Notes: generated by a model from the sequence alone, not told the origin. Shown: positions 35,093 through 49,348, numbered from the stretch's first letter. The stretch: 64,000 nucleotides of DNA from Isoetes taiwanensis (GCA_021234155.1 JAJEKV010000072.1:2542436-2606435), one strand, 5' to 3'. Made by a program: numbers and translations.

Positions 35093-35834
35093 ATGCAAAA
35101 TATAGCAATCTGGCTAGGGAATACATCATATATGTCCAAGCCATCGCAGTTACTCCAGCAACACCATAGCAAAATTCTCTGCATATTCAACCATAGAAAT
35201 CCTATCGGGAAAAAAGCACAGAGTAAAATAATCACCGTTCTTTGCAAAGTTAAACCCATTAGCTGCCATTTCTTGGCTCCAAAAGCTTGGCAGCAAATCG
35301 GCTCCATGCCCATGGCTAATCCGGCCAACACAGAGCATCCTGTAATATTTGCAAACCCAATTGATAGGGATCCCCCGGCCAACTCCATATCTCCTAAATG
35401 GCCAAGAAATGGCATAGAAATCATTGCTCTTAGGTACAAAAGTAGACCCATCATCGCCATTGGGCCTGAAATCTTGCCTACCTACTTTAATTCTTCCAAT
35501 ACCTGCATGAATCAGCAAATTTGCAGAGTTAACATGGCTTCTGGTATCATGTATTTTAGATGCACGGATCAGCGGCCATGACAGTTACAAGAAGCGGCTA
35601 TAATATACCGTCTTCAAATAATTTGTGCGGTGGATCGAGTTTCCACGGTATTTTTGAATGAGTAAAATCATACCTCGGCGGAAGATGGCCACCGCAGAAC
35701 TTCGCTTCATCGAGAATCTGTTTGGAAGGGGCTCGAAAGCAAAGATCTGTTATGGTAGGAAGAATTGCGAGAATGGTGGACTTTCCCATAGCCGCTGGAT
35801 TTTCAACACAATCGCAAGAACCAAGCTTACACAT
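35093..35834 (-). pseudogene. MATE-family efflux transporter pseudogene (DTX type), N-terminal part
   Basis: Minus frame from 35481, just after a TAG that could be a splice acceptor: VGKISGPMAMMGLLLYLRAM, FLGHLGDMELAGGSLSIGFA, GMEPICCQAFGAKKW, LMGLTLQRTVIILL and MQRILLWC. These are the first transmembrane helices of plant MATE antiporters, which export metabolites using a cation gradient. After MQRILLWC the frame shifts; VTAMAWTYMMYSLARLLY continues in another frame and ends by about 35093. The usual GQAFGAK is CQAFGAK here. A possible first exon (MCKLGSCDC to ILDEAK, 35834-35705) resembles plant MATE N-termini weakly and does not splice cleanly. More than two thirds of a normal protein of about 500 residues is missing. 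Confidence 0.8.
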
Positions 35835-37977
35835 GGCTATGGAGCCATCGCTGGAGCTTATGTTGCCTCAAAAAGAAGCGCAAGGCGAATCAAAAAATGG
35901 ATTAAAGCAGAGACACGGAACACAGCCACCCAAATCTTGAGCGCATCACCCGGCCATATAATCGAAGAAGAACAAAAAACCGGATAAAAGCAGAGAGGTC
36001 GTCGCCAGAATCGAACACTACGTCGCCAGATTCTTGTTGCAGTTGAAGTTCAACAGGGTTTTCCACCTCACACTAGAAATTGCTTAGGCTTCATATACTG
36101 CCACTTCCCTGCAAATGAAAAACGGATCTGAAGCTATAAAAAACAAATGCAAACGATAAAAATACAGACCGAAAAATATATGGGTAAGCTTGGCAACAAT
36201 GCTCTGAGTGCTTTGAATCCTTTCGTCTAAGAATGGATGTCTCCTCATAAACGTTTACCAAATTGCCACAATTCGAATCAAAGGTAGAATAGCAGCGATC
36301 ACCGAAATCCCTGCCGGACTTTATGATCCACCTAGTAATGTGCTCTTCCACGAACAGGCTCTTCTCCAAGATACACTGTAATCACGTCAACGTCACGAAA
36401 TATTGAGGTTACCGCAATAAATGCTTTATAATCAATGAATGCACAGGTTATTAAGTGGCCGCAATAAATGCTTTATATAAGTAATAAATGCACACAGTAC
36501 ACGTGCCATGTTTTAAGAATTTTGAAGGAACAAAATGAAGGAGAACAGAAATTAGACACTCAATTACATAGGAAGGAAAAGCTTTTAAAAAATAAAGTGG
36601 TGGTTTGTTGGATAAGAAGGGTTGAGGGTTTGATTCTCACAACTTTTGAGAATTATCTTGAAATTTTTTTTAAGATCACGAAGACTTTCAAAATTCTTTT
36701 TGGAACTTATAAGATTAAGAAGCTTAATAAGAAGCTTAATGGGCGTAACTAACAAGCCGAATATGCGGCCATTAGATTGCTACCTAGTAGAAACCACAGT
36801 TTCTAAGTGTTCATTTGTTGCAAGCTGGCCACTCGACAGAAGGCGCTCCAGTGATTTGTAAGGCACGCATCTTTGCCAAAATGTAGGCAAAAATGCCTAC
36901 GTGCCAAAATGTAGGCAAAAATGCCTATTCATCAAGAACTCAAAATAGGGTTATGAGGACGGATTAAAAAAGCTGGTTGGCTTTTGTTAATAGAGCAATA
37001 TCCTTAGCGTTCTGTTAAAGCTGGTTGGCTTTTGTTAATAGAGCATTATCCTTAGCATTCGAAAGTTATAACTTCTTCCTTCTTCAATAATGAGACCGAA
37101 ATTCTCCGCAATATATGCCTTCAATACTAATTTGTGGCCATCAGCCGCAAAGCAGATTGGGCTTGGTGAGAAGGCAGAAGTGAAGGTTGCCAGTTAAAAA
37201 AACTCTCTAAGAGGACAAAAAATTGCATTTTAGGTCAACAGTCAGTATTTCATGGACATTCCTCATGTGGAATCGAAAATTATTATGGATTACAAGTACA
37301 TATAAGTACGTATAACTAGAGAGGATTTCCATCAAACGTTTGCAGGTCCCAAATTCACTTCCTCAGCTTCAGAGCTTTCGTTAAAGGAGTTTTAAGAAAT
37401 TTGTTACAAGGCCGATTATCAAGAAACTAGTAAAATTGAAAGGGAAAGCTAGGCAGAGACTCGGAAAATACTTTTATCATGCAAACTTATCATTTCAATG
37501 TTGTAGCTGCAACATCTTTTTCAATCTTTGGTGAGAGTGACCAGGTTGAAAATGTGAATATTGACAGCTACAGATGTGAGGAGGCTAACAAAAGATAGAC
37601 GAGAGGTGTCAACACTTGGTTTGTTTTCTATCAAACTTAAAGGCAAGGGACAAGTTCATTCCTTCCCATATATGACCCAATGGAATTGATATTTGGCCAA
37701 GCTCAGTGCCTCAACCGCAGAAGACAGTATTTGCTAAATAAAACTATAGCTGGTTAGAGGAAGAAAACGGGAGTAATATGCTAGCGTATGAAAGCTAGGG
37801 AATTTTCTTGCCAATACAAAGAACACACTGTGGTGTGGAGGCTTCAACGCGACACTTTGATTACCATGGCCTAATCTCAGCCTTGAATGCTACTACGGTT
37901 AACACTACCAGAAAATTTTTGCCTGCAAAGAATTAGAGATTGGAATAGGTGTTAAGTATTCTTCGTCTTAGACAAAT
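35835..37977. repeat. Non-coding stretch with small tandem repeats
   Basis: A 26-bp unit, GCCAAAATGTAGGCAAAAAT plus GCCTAC, is doubled at 36875-36930 and contains the palindrome GTAGGCAAAAATGCCTAC. A unit of about 50 bp, AAAGCTGGTTGGCTTTTGTT onward, is doubled at 36968-37070. No gene is supported. Confidence 0.7.
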
Positions 37978-38102
<125 letters not shown>

Positions 38103-38165
38103 ATCATCATCATGCCATTAAAGATCCCCAGGTCCAACTGGCAAAAGAAATAGTACAACAAGAAT

Positions 38166-39690
38166 TCATTTGGAACTAATCAAAGGCACCACTTGCGTCA
38201 AGGCACCACTTGCGTCAAGGGTACCCATATGGTCCAATAATTCCATAATTTCTGTTCTTTCATTCCATACCATCTTGATATAAGAGCCGAGTTTATTATA
38301 TGGAACATCCCAAATCTCCTTCAAGCTTGCACAGTCTATACCAAAATTGGCCGTAGTGCCCTCATATGCGGGACACTCTAAGAAAGTGTGTGATTCAGTT
38401 TCTAATTCGGTTTCTATCTTAGGATGGAGGAAACTAGGACAATACCTTTGATGTTGTGGTATGCCATACCAAGGACCAGTTTCCACGTGCAAATGATGAG
38501 AGGACCTACTGATCTTTGATGTCGAATATGGTTGTTCCGCATAAATAGACAAGTAATTTATTTCGGTCCTATACAACTGCGGCTTTACACTATTCTCTGC
38601 CCACAACAGATTCAGGACAATTTCTATAACATTTTTCCGTACTTCTTTCAATTTTCTTGAAGAGGGCCATGATGTGCTGCTAAGATGCCAACTTTCAGCC
38701 CACTTGCATACTTGGTAGTACCAACCTTTGCTCTCAGAGCATAAGATAGCTTGGTCTTCCGACAAGGTTTTCATACGATTGATATATGTGATTGTATAAC
38801 AAAGGGCTTCAATTTCTAAGGGAAGCAATCCCGCTTCTACTAGCATAATACAATAAGGATTTTGAGACTTTATCCCAAGTTCTTCCATCAAATATTTCTT
38901 TTGCACTTTTTCAATGGATATCCAGCTTTGCTTCGGTAGCCTAGGACCCCAGACTGGGTAGCCATATAGGACTACAGGCTTCACCATTACAGCATAAAGG
39001 AATCTCCTAGTTTCCCAATGCCCACTTGCATACTTGGTAGTACCAACCTTTGCTCTCAGAGCATAAGATAGCTTGCACAGGGGGGCGACAAGGTTTTTAC
39101 ACGATTGATATATGTGATTGTATAACAATAGGCTTCAATCTCTAAGGGAAGCAATCCTGCTCCTATTAGCATAATACAATAATAAGGAGTTTGAGACTTT
39201 ACCCCAAGTTCTTCCATCAAATATCTCTTTTGCACTTTTTCAATGGATATCCAGCTTTGCTTGGGTAGCCCAGGACCCCAGATTGGGCAGCCATATAGGA
39301 CTACGGGCTTCACCATTACAACATAAAGAAGTCTCCTAGTTTCCCAATGCCACAGATTATTAATACGACATGAATGAAACATGTTATACAATGCTTTGAG
39401 TCCCCCAGAGGTACGCTTTGAGGCAGCCTTCTTCCAACTGTAATTGCTTGAGATTTCAATACCTAAGTACTTGTAATCTAATACTTGTTTAAGAGAGTTC
39501 CTCCCACTGAAAAGCTGGATTTGTCTCGCGCACCCAAGACCATTATCTTAGATTTTGAAGCATTGATAGTCATTTCCTTGTGCGCACAAAACTCATACAG
39601 GACATCTAGGTGCCTTTGGAGTCCCTCAACTATCTTAGAGATCAGTGGTATGTCAAAATGGAAAATAAAATACATCCAGAATAGGATCAT
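38166..39690 (-). mobile_element. LINE fragment (RT end and C-terminal region), with internal duplication
   Basis: From 39690, the minus strand reads LQRHLDVLYEFCAHKEMTIN and then ASKSKIMVLG, the end of a LINE RT palm. It continues with WETRRLLYVVMVKPVVLYG, GCPIWGPGLPKQSWISIEKV and KRYLMEELGVKSQ. The frame 39128-38166 ends with ETESHTFLECPAYEGTT and IKMVWNERTEIMELL, the downstream zinc-binding-like tail. A 322-bp segment is duplicated in tandem within it. It belongs to a different LINE lineage from the two at the start of the window, judged by the dissimilar RT C-terminal sequence. Confidence 0.8.
38699..39342 (-). repeat. 322-bp tandem duplication inside the LINE
   Basis: CCCACTTGCATACTTGGTAG starts at 38699 and again at 39021. 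Both copies run through the VMVKPVVLYG-coding region. The copies differ at several scattered bases, and the second has a local rearrangement near 39078 (a G-rich insertion replacing about 40 bp). Confidence 0.88.
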
Positions 39691-39699
39691 CCAGCACAG

Positions 39700-42600
39700 G
39701 TTTCTTCTCTATTGCTTTGAATAGTTTATAGCCAACTAAACTCAAGAATCATGACGTCTTAAAAAATGGTATAACTTGATGCCTTTAAGAGCTTGTAGAG
39801 GTATCTCTATAAATGCGTGAGGTACTACTAATCTTGCCGCCTTTTGCATGCCCTGTTAATCGTGTTTAAACTCAAACATTGGGCCCGTGTAAAATAGCTG
39901 TGAATCTCTTGGAAGACATGCATTTGCAACATAATGGAGGAAGAACAATGGGATGGGAGAGGATAGTGGGGAAAGCCTTAAAAGAATAACGAGATAATGA
40001 GAAAAAATCGACATTGCAGCTAGGGCGGGAAATGGGCAAGGGGCCAAAAAACATTGCTTTCAGACTATCTCGACGTGTAAAAGCCATGCCATATTTGAAA
40101 AGAAAAGGGACTGGCAGGAAAACGAAATATTAAGAGCATCATAACACATTTGTGAGAAACTCTGAAGTCTCTATCCAAGGACTACGACGGCAGTTGAAAT
40201 TTTTTTAAAAGGAAACATAAAAATACAGAAATACTCATAATAATGAGATCCAAAAGAGCATAGATTGCCACAATAAATGAAGGTACTATAAGCTGATCTA
40301 TTATCATATGTATTATTGTTACAAGGGTTATAACCTGTTATCTCGACAAATTTCATGCTTCAAATGGAATGCAAAATGCTCACTCAAACATGTTCCAAGC
40401 CAGACCTATGGATTTAATGTAAGTTAGAACATGTGTCACTCATGATTGATAGCTGTTGCAGAGAGTAAAGAAGCAAAATGAGTTGGTGATTTTAAAGCAA
40501 CAAAGACAAAGGAGCTCATTTGATGCTGAATGGTCCTACAAATGCCAATTTTTTAGAGCCACTTTTCTACTAAGAGCAGTATTAGAGCATAAAATGAAGG
40601 GCCTTTATGGAAACACATATCTATCCATGATAAAGGATTCTTGCGCCACTTTGCCTTGGGAAAAAAAATGTTGCTCTAAGAATCAGGCTGCCTGTTATCA
40701 GTAAAAATTTCTTGCTTATTTGGAGTATTTCTGCCGTGCACCATGCATTGACACTTTCAAGGCTCAAATCGACCATAAATATATTGACTAACTTCTTCCC
40801 ACTATTGAACTTATCCGTTTTTGTTTGAACAAAATGAGCAAGAAATATTAATATGAGACTGTGGGATCTCGAAATAGAAACTTGCAATTAGCTTCAAAAG
40901 TTCAATACTTATTTGTATGAGCATTGGAGCTAAAGTTCGTATCACGGCAACATGAAAATGCCTCGTCTCTTGTAGCACATGAAAAATGGATGTGCCATAA
41001 TATAAGATACAATGAGAAACATAAATTAGCTATGGGGTTTTATGATTGGACTAGGTACTGCACTAATTATATCTGAATAGACATGACGACAACTAATATC
41101 TAAGCCTAGTGAAACATAGTTGTCCTATAGAAGCATTATTTGAAATTACTTTCTGTACTAGATGAAAAGAGATTGGGCCATAAGATGCTTGTCTCTTATT
41201 CTTGCAACGTGGCCTGCAATATTCTAAATAGAATTAGAGAAATAGAATTGTTTTTTTTTTTTGAAGAGTACCTATAACAACTACAATCGCAATCACCTAT
41301 TATTGCAAGACAACACTACGGTGTTGAAATGAATTTTGTTGAGTGCTCTTTTCACAATCTAACGTAATGACCTAGAGCTTGTGCAAGCTCATTTTGGCTT
41401 GAGAGCTTCTAATCTCCGTAATTTCGATGCAACAGGTAAATCAAAAGAATCTACAGAATATTCTCCCAAAAAAAAAAAGCCCCGGCCAACGCAGACTGTT
41501 TCTGGAATATCTGACTAGATAGATAGAACAAAAAAACAAAAAAAAACAAAAAAAACCCAACAAAAAAAACTTGCAAAGTTTATCAATCATGGTTTCCAGT
41601 TTAGCCTTGGACAATCATTACCGCTGGATGGATAATGGACGGCTGAGAAAGATGATAATTCGTTCACGTTCAGTTTTCCAGTTCCCCGGGCGTCATCATC
41701 CGAAAGTGGCTTAGCTTTTTCAGGGCGTCATCATCGGAAGGAAGCGCTAGAGATCATTTGTCTGAAGGTCAAAATTTCGTACTTATGTTTTTCTTGATTT
41801 TGATGTGCTTTCTCAATCTCCCAATTCTCTACCATGGCGGTGCATTAGCCAAAGAAATCTCGGATTCATGTGATTTCCAAAAGAAGATATCAAAGTATCC
41901 TGTGTTTGTCCTGAATGTTCTGAATCCTGCATGACTTGCCGAAATAAAGCATGACGCGCTACTTGTCTAACACCAATTCTGAACTAGTGTGAATTACCCT
42001 TGTATAAGTCCTTTCCATGAAATCTTCTAGAACTTTGAAAACACTGAGAACGAAGAACCAGAAAACTCAAAAGTATGTTCTGTTTATCCTCCATATTATG
42101 GAATGCAAGGTATAGATTCTATTTCTCAGTTTGTGTCTCAATTGTACTAAGGATAGCTGATGAAGATTTAAAGCACCTTCTATTTGTTCTTGTCTGCAAT
42201 CATGGTTTACCTTTGTAATATTCTCTTTCATTAAATCCTTAAAGCTCTGAACACTAGAACCAGGAAGCACAATTTTATTCTCAGCATCCTGAATGATACT
42301 TCTTGAATCTCTTTCTTCAGTTCACAATTCATTGATGTGATATTATACAAAGATCATTGAGCCTGTAAAATTGTTTGCTTTAATTTCCTTTCGTTGAACA
42401 TCTAAATTCTGAATTCCTTTTTATCTTGGTTGGCAATACAATTATGAAATTCATTGCCCTGCAGCAAGTGGGACCGTGATCAGGGGAAGTTAATCCGTGT
42501 TGATGCAGCAGAATCATAAAGGGCACAATCTTGAATGGGTTGTTGGCGGAACGCCTTATGCAAAGTTTCTTGTTATGACGAATAGAATTGTTTATGTTAC

Positions 42601-43640
42601 ATGCGTGTGCGAGATAGGCTACCACACTTATCTAGATTGTAGACAAGACTGTAAACGATCAGCATCTCCTTTTTCTTTCTCGTTAGGTTTGGTTCTTTCC
42701 TTCCATAACACTACCATGGAAATGCCAACTTTTTTACGGACAGAGAGAATGCACAATGTTGCAAATCATGCCTTGTTAAGAAGCACCCGTATGCTAGGTG
42801 CAGCTAGAGCTAGTCATATCTCTGATTTGTCAATTTTGGCTCTTGTAGTGAGGTTTATGTTCTAAAATCTATTCGTTTAAACCTGATTGCCAATGTATGA
42901 AGCACAATAGAGTTCTATTGCTATGGGAAGAGAGTTTTGGTGCTTTTAACCCATTGTAATGTGCTCATGATCATTCCTTACTTTCATCATTCTTGCAACA
43001 TCCCAGGCAAACTGCCAAGGAGGCTTTAAGTTTGAAGTTATGTGACCCGGAGTATGAAGTTCAAGTGAGGTGTATGCTATAGCCAATTGGGGATTTGTAA
43101 GGGTTTTTATAGATACAATCTGCAATATTTCCCTGCTCAATATCTCAAATTTTGTGATCCTATTAATACGTGCTCTTTATGCTTGAAAGATTTCTCAGAA
43201 GACATTTGAGAAAACACATAATGCAGAAGTATAACATGAAGCCCTAACCTATAACTTCATGTGTGTTTGCAGATAAATATGCCATTACATTAATTTTCAT
43301 TTCAAGATGTTTGTCAACAATCTAATGGCATGGACATCTCCAAGCTGTCTTTGACGTTGTAACTATGCACTGCTGCAATACTGAGGAACAGACTAGAGCT
43401 GCTTGCGTATTGTTGCCCTCGCTTGGTCCAAGGTTGGCAGGTCCTTTTATTGTGTCTGCCGGGGTGGTTATGAAGCAAAACATTTGGAGCGTCAGAAATG
43501 AAGCAAAGCATTTGAAGCAATGATTCTTCCTTTCCTGCTTTCGGCGCTGCCCTAAGTGCTGACTACCCTATGTGCAGCTCAGAACACAGGACGTGGTAAA
43601 AAATAGAGGAAGTTTTTTGTGATTGAAGTGGCAGGTTTGT
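39700..43640. other. Non-coding stretch upstream of CFAP58
   Basis: Only short frames on both strands. An A-rich tract lies at 41465-41570. The promoter of CFAP58 should lie at the right end, but I see no convincing TATA box near the start codon. Confidence 0.5.
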
Positions 43641-43649
43641 AAGTCAGTG

Positions 43650-46600
43650 ATGGCAGGAATGGAGGAGGAAGCACGGCGGGAAAGATCAAGGTCACATGAG
43701 GCTTCTTCTCTTGGAGGATTCGAATTGAAGGCATTTGAAGTCTTGGAGAGAGAATTCCAAGAGGTAACATACAATGCCACCTGTAGCGTGTAGCTATACT
43801 TTCTTTTTTAAGATTGCTATTGTCTTTTCTACGAGACAAAACTTTAGATATGTTAATTTATATGACTGCTGGATTTTCTACTGCAGGTGCTGCAAGAACT
43901 GCAAGGCGATAAGTCGTTAGATAGATTTCGTCTTGAATATGAAAAGCTGCACCGGGCTCTCAAAAAATCACATGGTATGACCCTGAGAAAGGTTTGCTAC
44001 GAGCTTGCAGATCACTAATATATTCTTAGTATCGTGCAGAAAGTGAAAAGAGACTGATAAAGAAATGTCGAGAGCTTAATAATGAAATTCTTGCAAATGC
44101 TACGAAGGTTCAAAATGCCCTAAAGCTTAATGAAGAAGATCAAAATACAATCATTGCTTTGAAAGCAGAAATTGACATGGCATGGAAAATGGTTGATGCA
44201 TCACAAGAAAAAGAGGCCAAGGCGAAGGACAACATACAGTATGCCCCTTCTTTTTTCCTATGAAGAACATGTAAAAAATTGTTCCATCTCCTTACTCTAT
44301 AAGGTTTTATTAGAGAAGTTCCTGCTCGATTGGCTTAAATTCTACACATATGCAGGCAATTGAAGGTAGAGATAGCAAATCTAAACCAAATTATTGATCA
44401 AGGTTGCGGTCTCAGTGCTGGTCAGGAAACTGAGGTAAATATTCTAGTAGACGATGAAGTTTAAGGAAACATACTGTCGTGTCCTTAAACTCAACTGCTT
44501 ATGCAGCTAAATGAGCTGATTAAACAAAAGGAGGATCTTGTCAGGGAGAGGGATCAACAAGTGTCTGAAATCATGCAACTGAGAAAGGGAACTAGTGATC
44601 TTACAGAGAAGCTAAAGGTAGCAGAGGAACAAAGGATTGCCATGGATTATGATCTCGCTGTTTTCAAGGAACAAATTACAGCAAAAAAGCTGGAGTGTGA
44701 TAGGTATTTACCTATGGCTCTTTATTATGGAAATTATTGTCCCCACTATGGGCAGCAGGCTTCATTTTGCTGCTTTTTTCTTCTTTTTTTTTGGGGTCAG
44801 CTTTTGTGTAATTTGAATCCGGATATAAATAAATAGGCCCACAACCTATTTTATCATGGGTAATTGTTCATCGGCTACCATTTTTTTATTGGTCTCTAAA
44901 TGCTTATTAGGCTTCAAAATTAAGTGAAAGGTTGGCGAGTTAATTTTTTACTACACGCCAAGTTCCTATTATGTATCGTGCAGTGGAAACTGAGTCACTT
45001 GGTTAATGCAGGGAACTTAAAAGGAAAGAGAGAATGGAAAGGGAAATAAAAGAGCTCAAAGTTTCCTTGGACCAAAAACAAAATGAGATAAAATCAAAGC
45101 AGTTGCAAGTTGTTGAAAGCCAAGAATATGTTACCAAGTTAGAAACTATATTGAGGGAGCAAAAACAAAATATTGAAAAGGGTCAAAAGGATCTGGATGT
45201 TGTGAATTTAAAGGTTTGGCATGAGCATGATATGGGTTGTGACTAAGGATTCAATCAAGAAATTCATTGGTGGTTTGTCTTTAGGTCATGAAACTCCATG
45301 GTGACCTGGAAGAACAAATACATTCAAACACTCAGCTGTTGGCTGAGAACAGCCAGAAACAAGTAGAACTAAAGCTGAAAGATGAAGAAATTCAAGCACT
45401 TAAAGCAGAAATTGTGCACGTCAACAAGGTGATGTTCTATATTTTATAAGCCAGTAAGAAATGCGTTGGTAAACATTATGTTGCTCAAATACCTGATCTC
45501 ATATAGATTCGAGAAACAGTAATGGGGAAGTTGAAATTAGCTGAAAAAGCAACAGAAGATGTTGAAAAGCAAAGGTTTGAGCTAAAGAATCAAATTTTGA
45601 ATCTAGAAAAAGATATAGAGAATCAAAGGAAGCTTACTGAACAGGAACGCAAGCGGCAAGAGGAGCTCCTTAGGGAGCGAGATGTTCTTAACAAGATGAA
45701 AACACAGGTAAATAACATTGTCATTATTCCATGACCTTTGACGTCAATTGCTTTCTTGTTTGCGCACATTCAGAGATTCCAGGATTATATACCTTAATGG
45801 GGAAGGTCTCCATTCACATACTCATTATTGTAATAGCTACTGTATGGTATCCACATACACAATATTGTAATAGGATTATATGGAGGTGGTCTCCACCTCA
45901 CACGCACAATATTGTAACATGGTGTTAAGCTCAAAATTGGCTTGCTGCAAACAAGATTATGAAGTCCTTGATTTTGCAATTATATTGCCTTTGTGAGTAA
46001 TTGTGGAAGTATTAAAGGATGAAATATGGGTTTGAAGTGTGAGCAAATATATGTAATGGTTTAGTTGTTTATTTACCAATCCTTAGGTTCCTGTACTTGT
46101 TCTCTTAAAACATGTATCTAATTACTTTGTTCAAATAGGCAGAGAATTCAATTGAAATGCAAACTGATTTGGTCAAGATTAATGAAGTCGCTGTACACAA
46201 CCTTGAGGTGGAGATACAGAATTATCGGCATGCAGCAGCAAAGCAAGACAAGATTATACAACAAATGGAGAGGGAACGACAAAACTATGGTGTTGAAGCT
46301 ACCCAAGCAGGAATTCGATACATGGAGGTTTGTGAATATTTAGGTGCCTCTAGTTAATGGTTTTCCACATCTTCAGCTTTTGTACCCTTCAGTAGGGAAT
46401 TTAATTTAAATGCACTCCTGATCCTGTTTTTGCTAGGAAACATTCAAAACAAAATGCCCAAGTTCACTTGTCAAAAACAGCAGTATATGGTCCTTGATGT
46501 CTGTGAAGTTCCCCTAGTGCAAACCAAATCTGAGCTGGGCCTGTTTTTGTTCCTTTCCTGGGTTAGCTGGATCCAATCTGACAGATCAGCCCAAGTATGC

Positions 46601-49348
46601 ATGTATTGTGGGGTTGAGTTGATAAAACTGGATAATGGAGGAATAGAATGTTCAAAACAACAATAGGTTTCCAAGAGAGGGATAAAGTAGACGGTTAATG
46701 AGAGACGGGGATGGTCAAGCACATAGTCATTGTCAATAAGACAATTGGATATGTCTTAAGCATGAAACTAGCATTACCTCCACAGCTAACGTTTTAACTG
46801 TGGCCTCCACATCTGGGACAATCATGAAAGCCAACTATGTAACTGAATTATGGCTCTAGAATGTGATTGGATTTCAAAGAGCAGAAAATGCACCTTTTCT
46901 CTCTTCTTATGGTCCAGTTATTTTTGAGTTGATAAAACTGGATAATGGAGGAATAGAATGTTCAAAACAACAGGAAGACAGATAAATATGGACTAATAGT
47001 TCACACTACAGATGCAAGTTCTAATATCATGTTTCTCAATTTATAAATTACTGTTCTGTGGAAGAATTGCATCCAACGTTGTGTAATAATCTAATCCTTA
47101 TTTACTGCTTGATTTGCCACAGGCTTTAGATGATGTGAAATCTCGAGAAGCAACAATAATAGAACTACAAAAGAAGATACATGAATGGGAAACTAAGTAC
47201 AAGGTACAGCAGAACGTTTATGAATCTGTGCGAACTGAAAGGAATTTGTATGCCAAGAATCTTGTCGAAGCACAAAATCAGATTGATGAATTCCGAAGAA
47301 GGGTTAAAATCACAAACCACCATATTGATCAGCTTAAAGAGGAGCTTCACAACAAAGATGTGGCACTTATTCGAGAGCACACTGATAGTGCAAAGGTACG
47401 TTAGCCATGCTATGTCAAAAATCTTTTCTGCTTCATGATCTCTAGTTAATGGATTTTCAACTTCATTAAGGAGGATGTTTTAGCATTTTGATGTGCCATG
47501 TAAGCACAGTATAATAAAAATAATTGTGTTGGGATAATTGATAAGAGCATTCTTGCTAAGATCTTATGGGATAACCAACGTTTCATCATGCAGATTGAAA
47601 AGGAGAGAGAAATGTTGAAACAAGAACTTGCAAAATTAGTTCAAGCGATAAATGAGCAAGAAGCAGTTATTTCAACGCACATGTCAACAATTGAGAACTT
47701 AAATCATGTGATAAGTGAGGCTGACGATGAGCGCTTTCGCCAGAAGAAAGAACTTGATGTTGTGAAAAATGAACGCGATATTTTAGCAACACAGGTCTGC
47801 AGCAACCTCTTAATTGTTCAGTACATTATTGCCATCTAATGGTGAATTTCGTTACCACACGTGCATTTGTTTGCTTGGACGACATAACTATTAGCCTTTC
47901 AGGTATCAGATCAATGGATAGCATGTACTTCCCTTTGCAGGTCACAAGATTACAAGATAACAACTAGGAATTGTGGGATGTGGGGTGCATGCATCTATAT
48001 AATCAAGATTACATTTAGTTTCTGCTTGCCTTCTGAATGTCTTCCAAAATGTTGGAATGTTTTACTGAAGTAACCCATCCTTCTGAATGTTGGAAGGTTT
48101 TACAGATGTATGGGTTATTGTGTGTCCCAACAATTGCTTGTTGCAAAATTCTGGTCATTTTAAACATGCCAACTCCATTAAACATTGTATATAAGAAATC
48201 TCAACACCTGCAAAAGCTTAGTTTAAATGTTTGGATTATGCAGCTTATGCGTCGGAATGAAGAGCTAGCCCTCTTGTATGAAAAAATTAAGATACAACAG
48301 TCAACACTTTTGAAAGGACAGGTTCAGTACAAGTCTCGACTTAATGAACTTCGAATACTTAAAATCAAGATCACAGATCTGAAGCGCGAGCATAGTATTT
48401 TACAAATTTCTGTAAAGAATTTACAAGTGCTGAAAAGAGAATCTCATAATCTCGGCCGGGAGCTCCTGCAAGAACGCACGAAGGTACAAGTTGCATTTGC
48501 CTGCAAGATGTATGCCAGCGAATAAATTATTACTGTAGTGTTTTGAGATCTATGCCATGAATAAGTTATTCACGTGCGTTTATATAACGTCTTTAATCCT
48601 ACATCCACATCTAGTAGGGTCTTCTCATGTCATTCATAAGTACAATCTCAAATGACTTTTGATCATGTAGGTGAAAGCGTTATCAGAAGAGCTAGAGAAT
48701 CCTCTTAATGTACATCGATGGCGGCAGCTCGAGGGGACGGACCCCAATGCTTATGAGATGATTTTGAAAATCCAAACCCTGCAAAAACGTCTTATCTTAA
48801 AAACAGAGCAGGTATGTTAATGGAGAGCTTTGTTCATTGATATTATAATGATGAATTGGAAATGAAAATTTACTCACAATGTTGATACAACTGTTTATAG
48901 GTAGTCGAGAAGGATCTTCTAATTCAGGAAAAAGAAAAATTGTATGTTGAGTTGCGTAGTATATTGGCGCGCCAACCAGGCCCAGAGATGGTGAAGCAAC
49001 TTGGAGCCTATGCTAAAAGCATGAAGGAAAAAACACGTCAATTGAAAGCCATGCAATCTGAGTTAATTGTTACTCAGGTGAACTTTTCAGTTGCTGTAAT
49101 TTTTCTCAAGAGGATTATTATTAACACAAGTAGTATGACAGAAACAAGTCACTGAGTATAAGTGCGAGATTGGAAGTTTGAAGGAAGAACTTGATGGAGT
49201 AAAACATAAGTATTATGAGAAAAAAAGAAGAGAGCATAATGAGAAGGAGAGACAACGAAGACAGATGGGTTCTAGTCTCACACCCACACCCACACCTACG
49301 AGTAGATGCATGGGTGGAGGTTTTCGTTTAAGACCGCCAACATCATAA
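43650..49348 (+). CDS. CFAP58: Cilia- and flagella-associated protein 58, 15 exons, intact
   Basis: Exons: 43650-43763, 43887-43974, 44040-44238, 44356-44434, 44507-44703, 45012-45213, 45285-45428, 45507-45707, 46139-46327, 47123-47395, 47594-47794, 48244-48483, 48671-48811, 48901-49077, 49142-49348. The sum is 2652 nt (883 residues), all GT-AG, with no stop; animal CFAP58 is about 870. The protein is coiled coil almost throughout. Family landmarks: RNEELALLYEKIKIQQSTL, ALSEELENPLNVHRWRQLEG, KIQTLQKRLILKTEQVVEKD, QEKEKLYVELRSILARQPGP and a C-terminal GGGFRLRPPTS. CFAP58 is an axonemal/mid-piece protein needed for motile flagella. In a plant it implies swimming sperm. The start ATG was chosen because MAGMEEEARR leads directly into the conserved FEVLEREFQE; a second ATG lies three codons on. 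An AATAAA at about 49634 could be the poly(A) signal. Confidence 0.95.

Noticed and set aside
35598-35987. Separate plus-strand gene at 35658-35987
   Set aside because: No recognisable domain. The minus strand of the same region may be a decayed first exon of the MATE gene, which fits the neighbourhood better.
45731-46030. Frames in the large CFAP58 intron between exons 8 and 9
   Set aside because: They lie inside an intron with good donor and acceptor sites and match no family.
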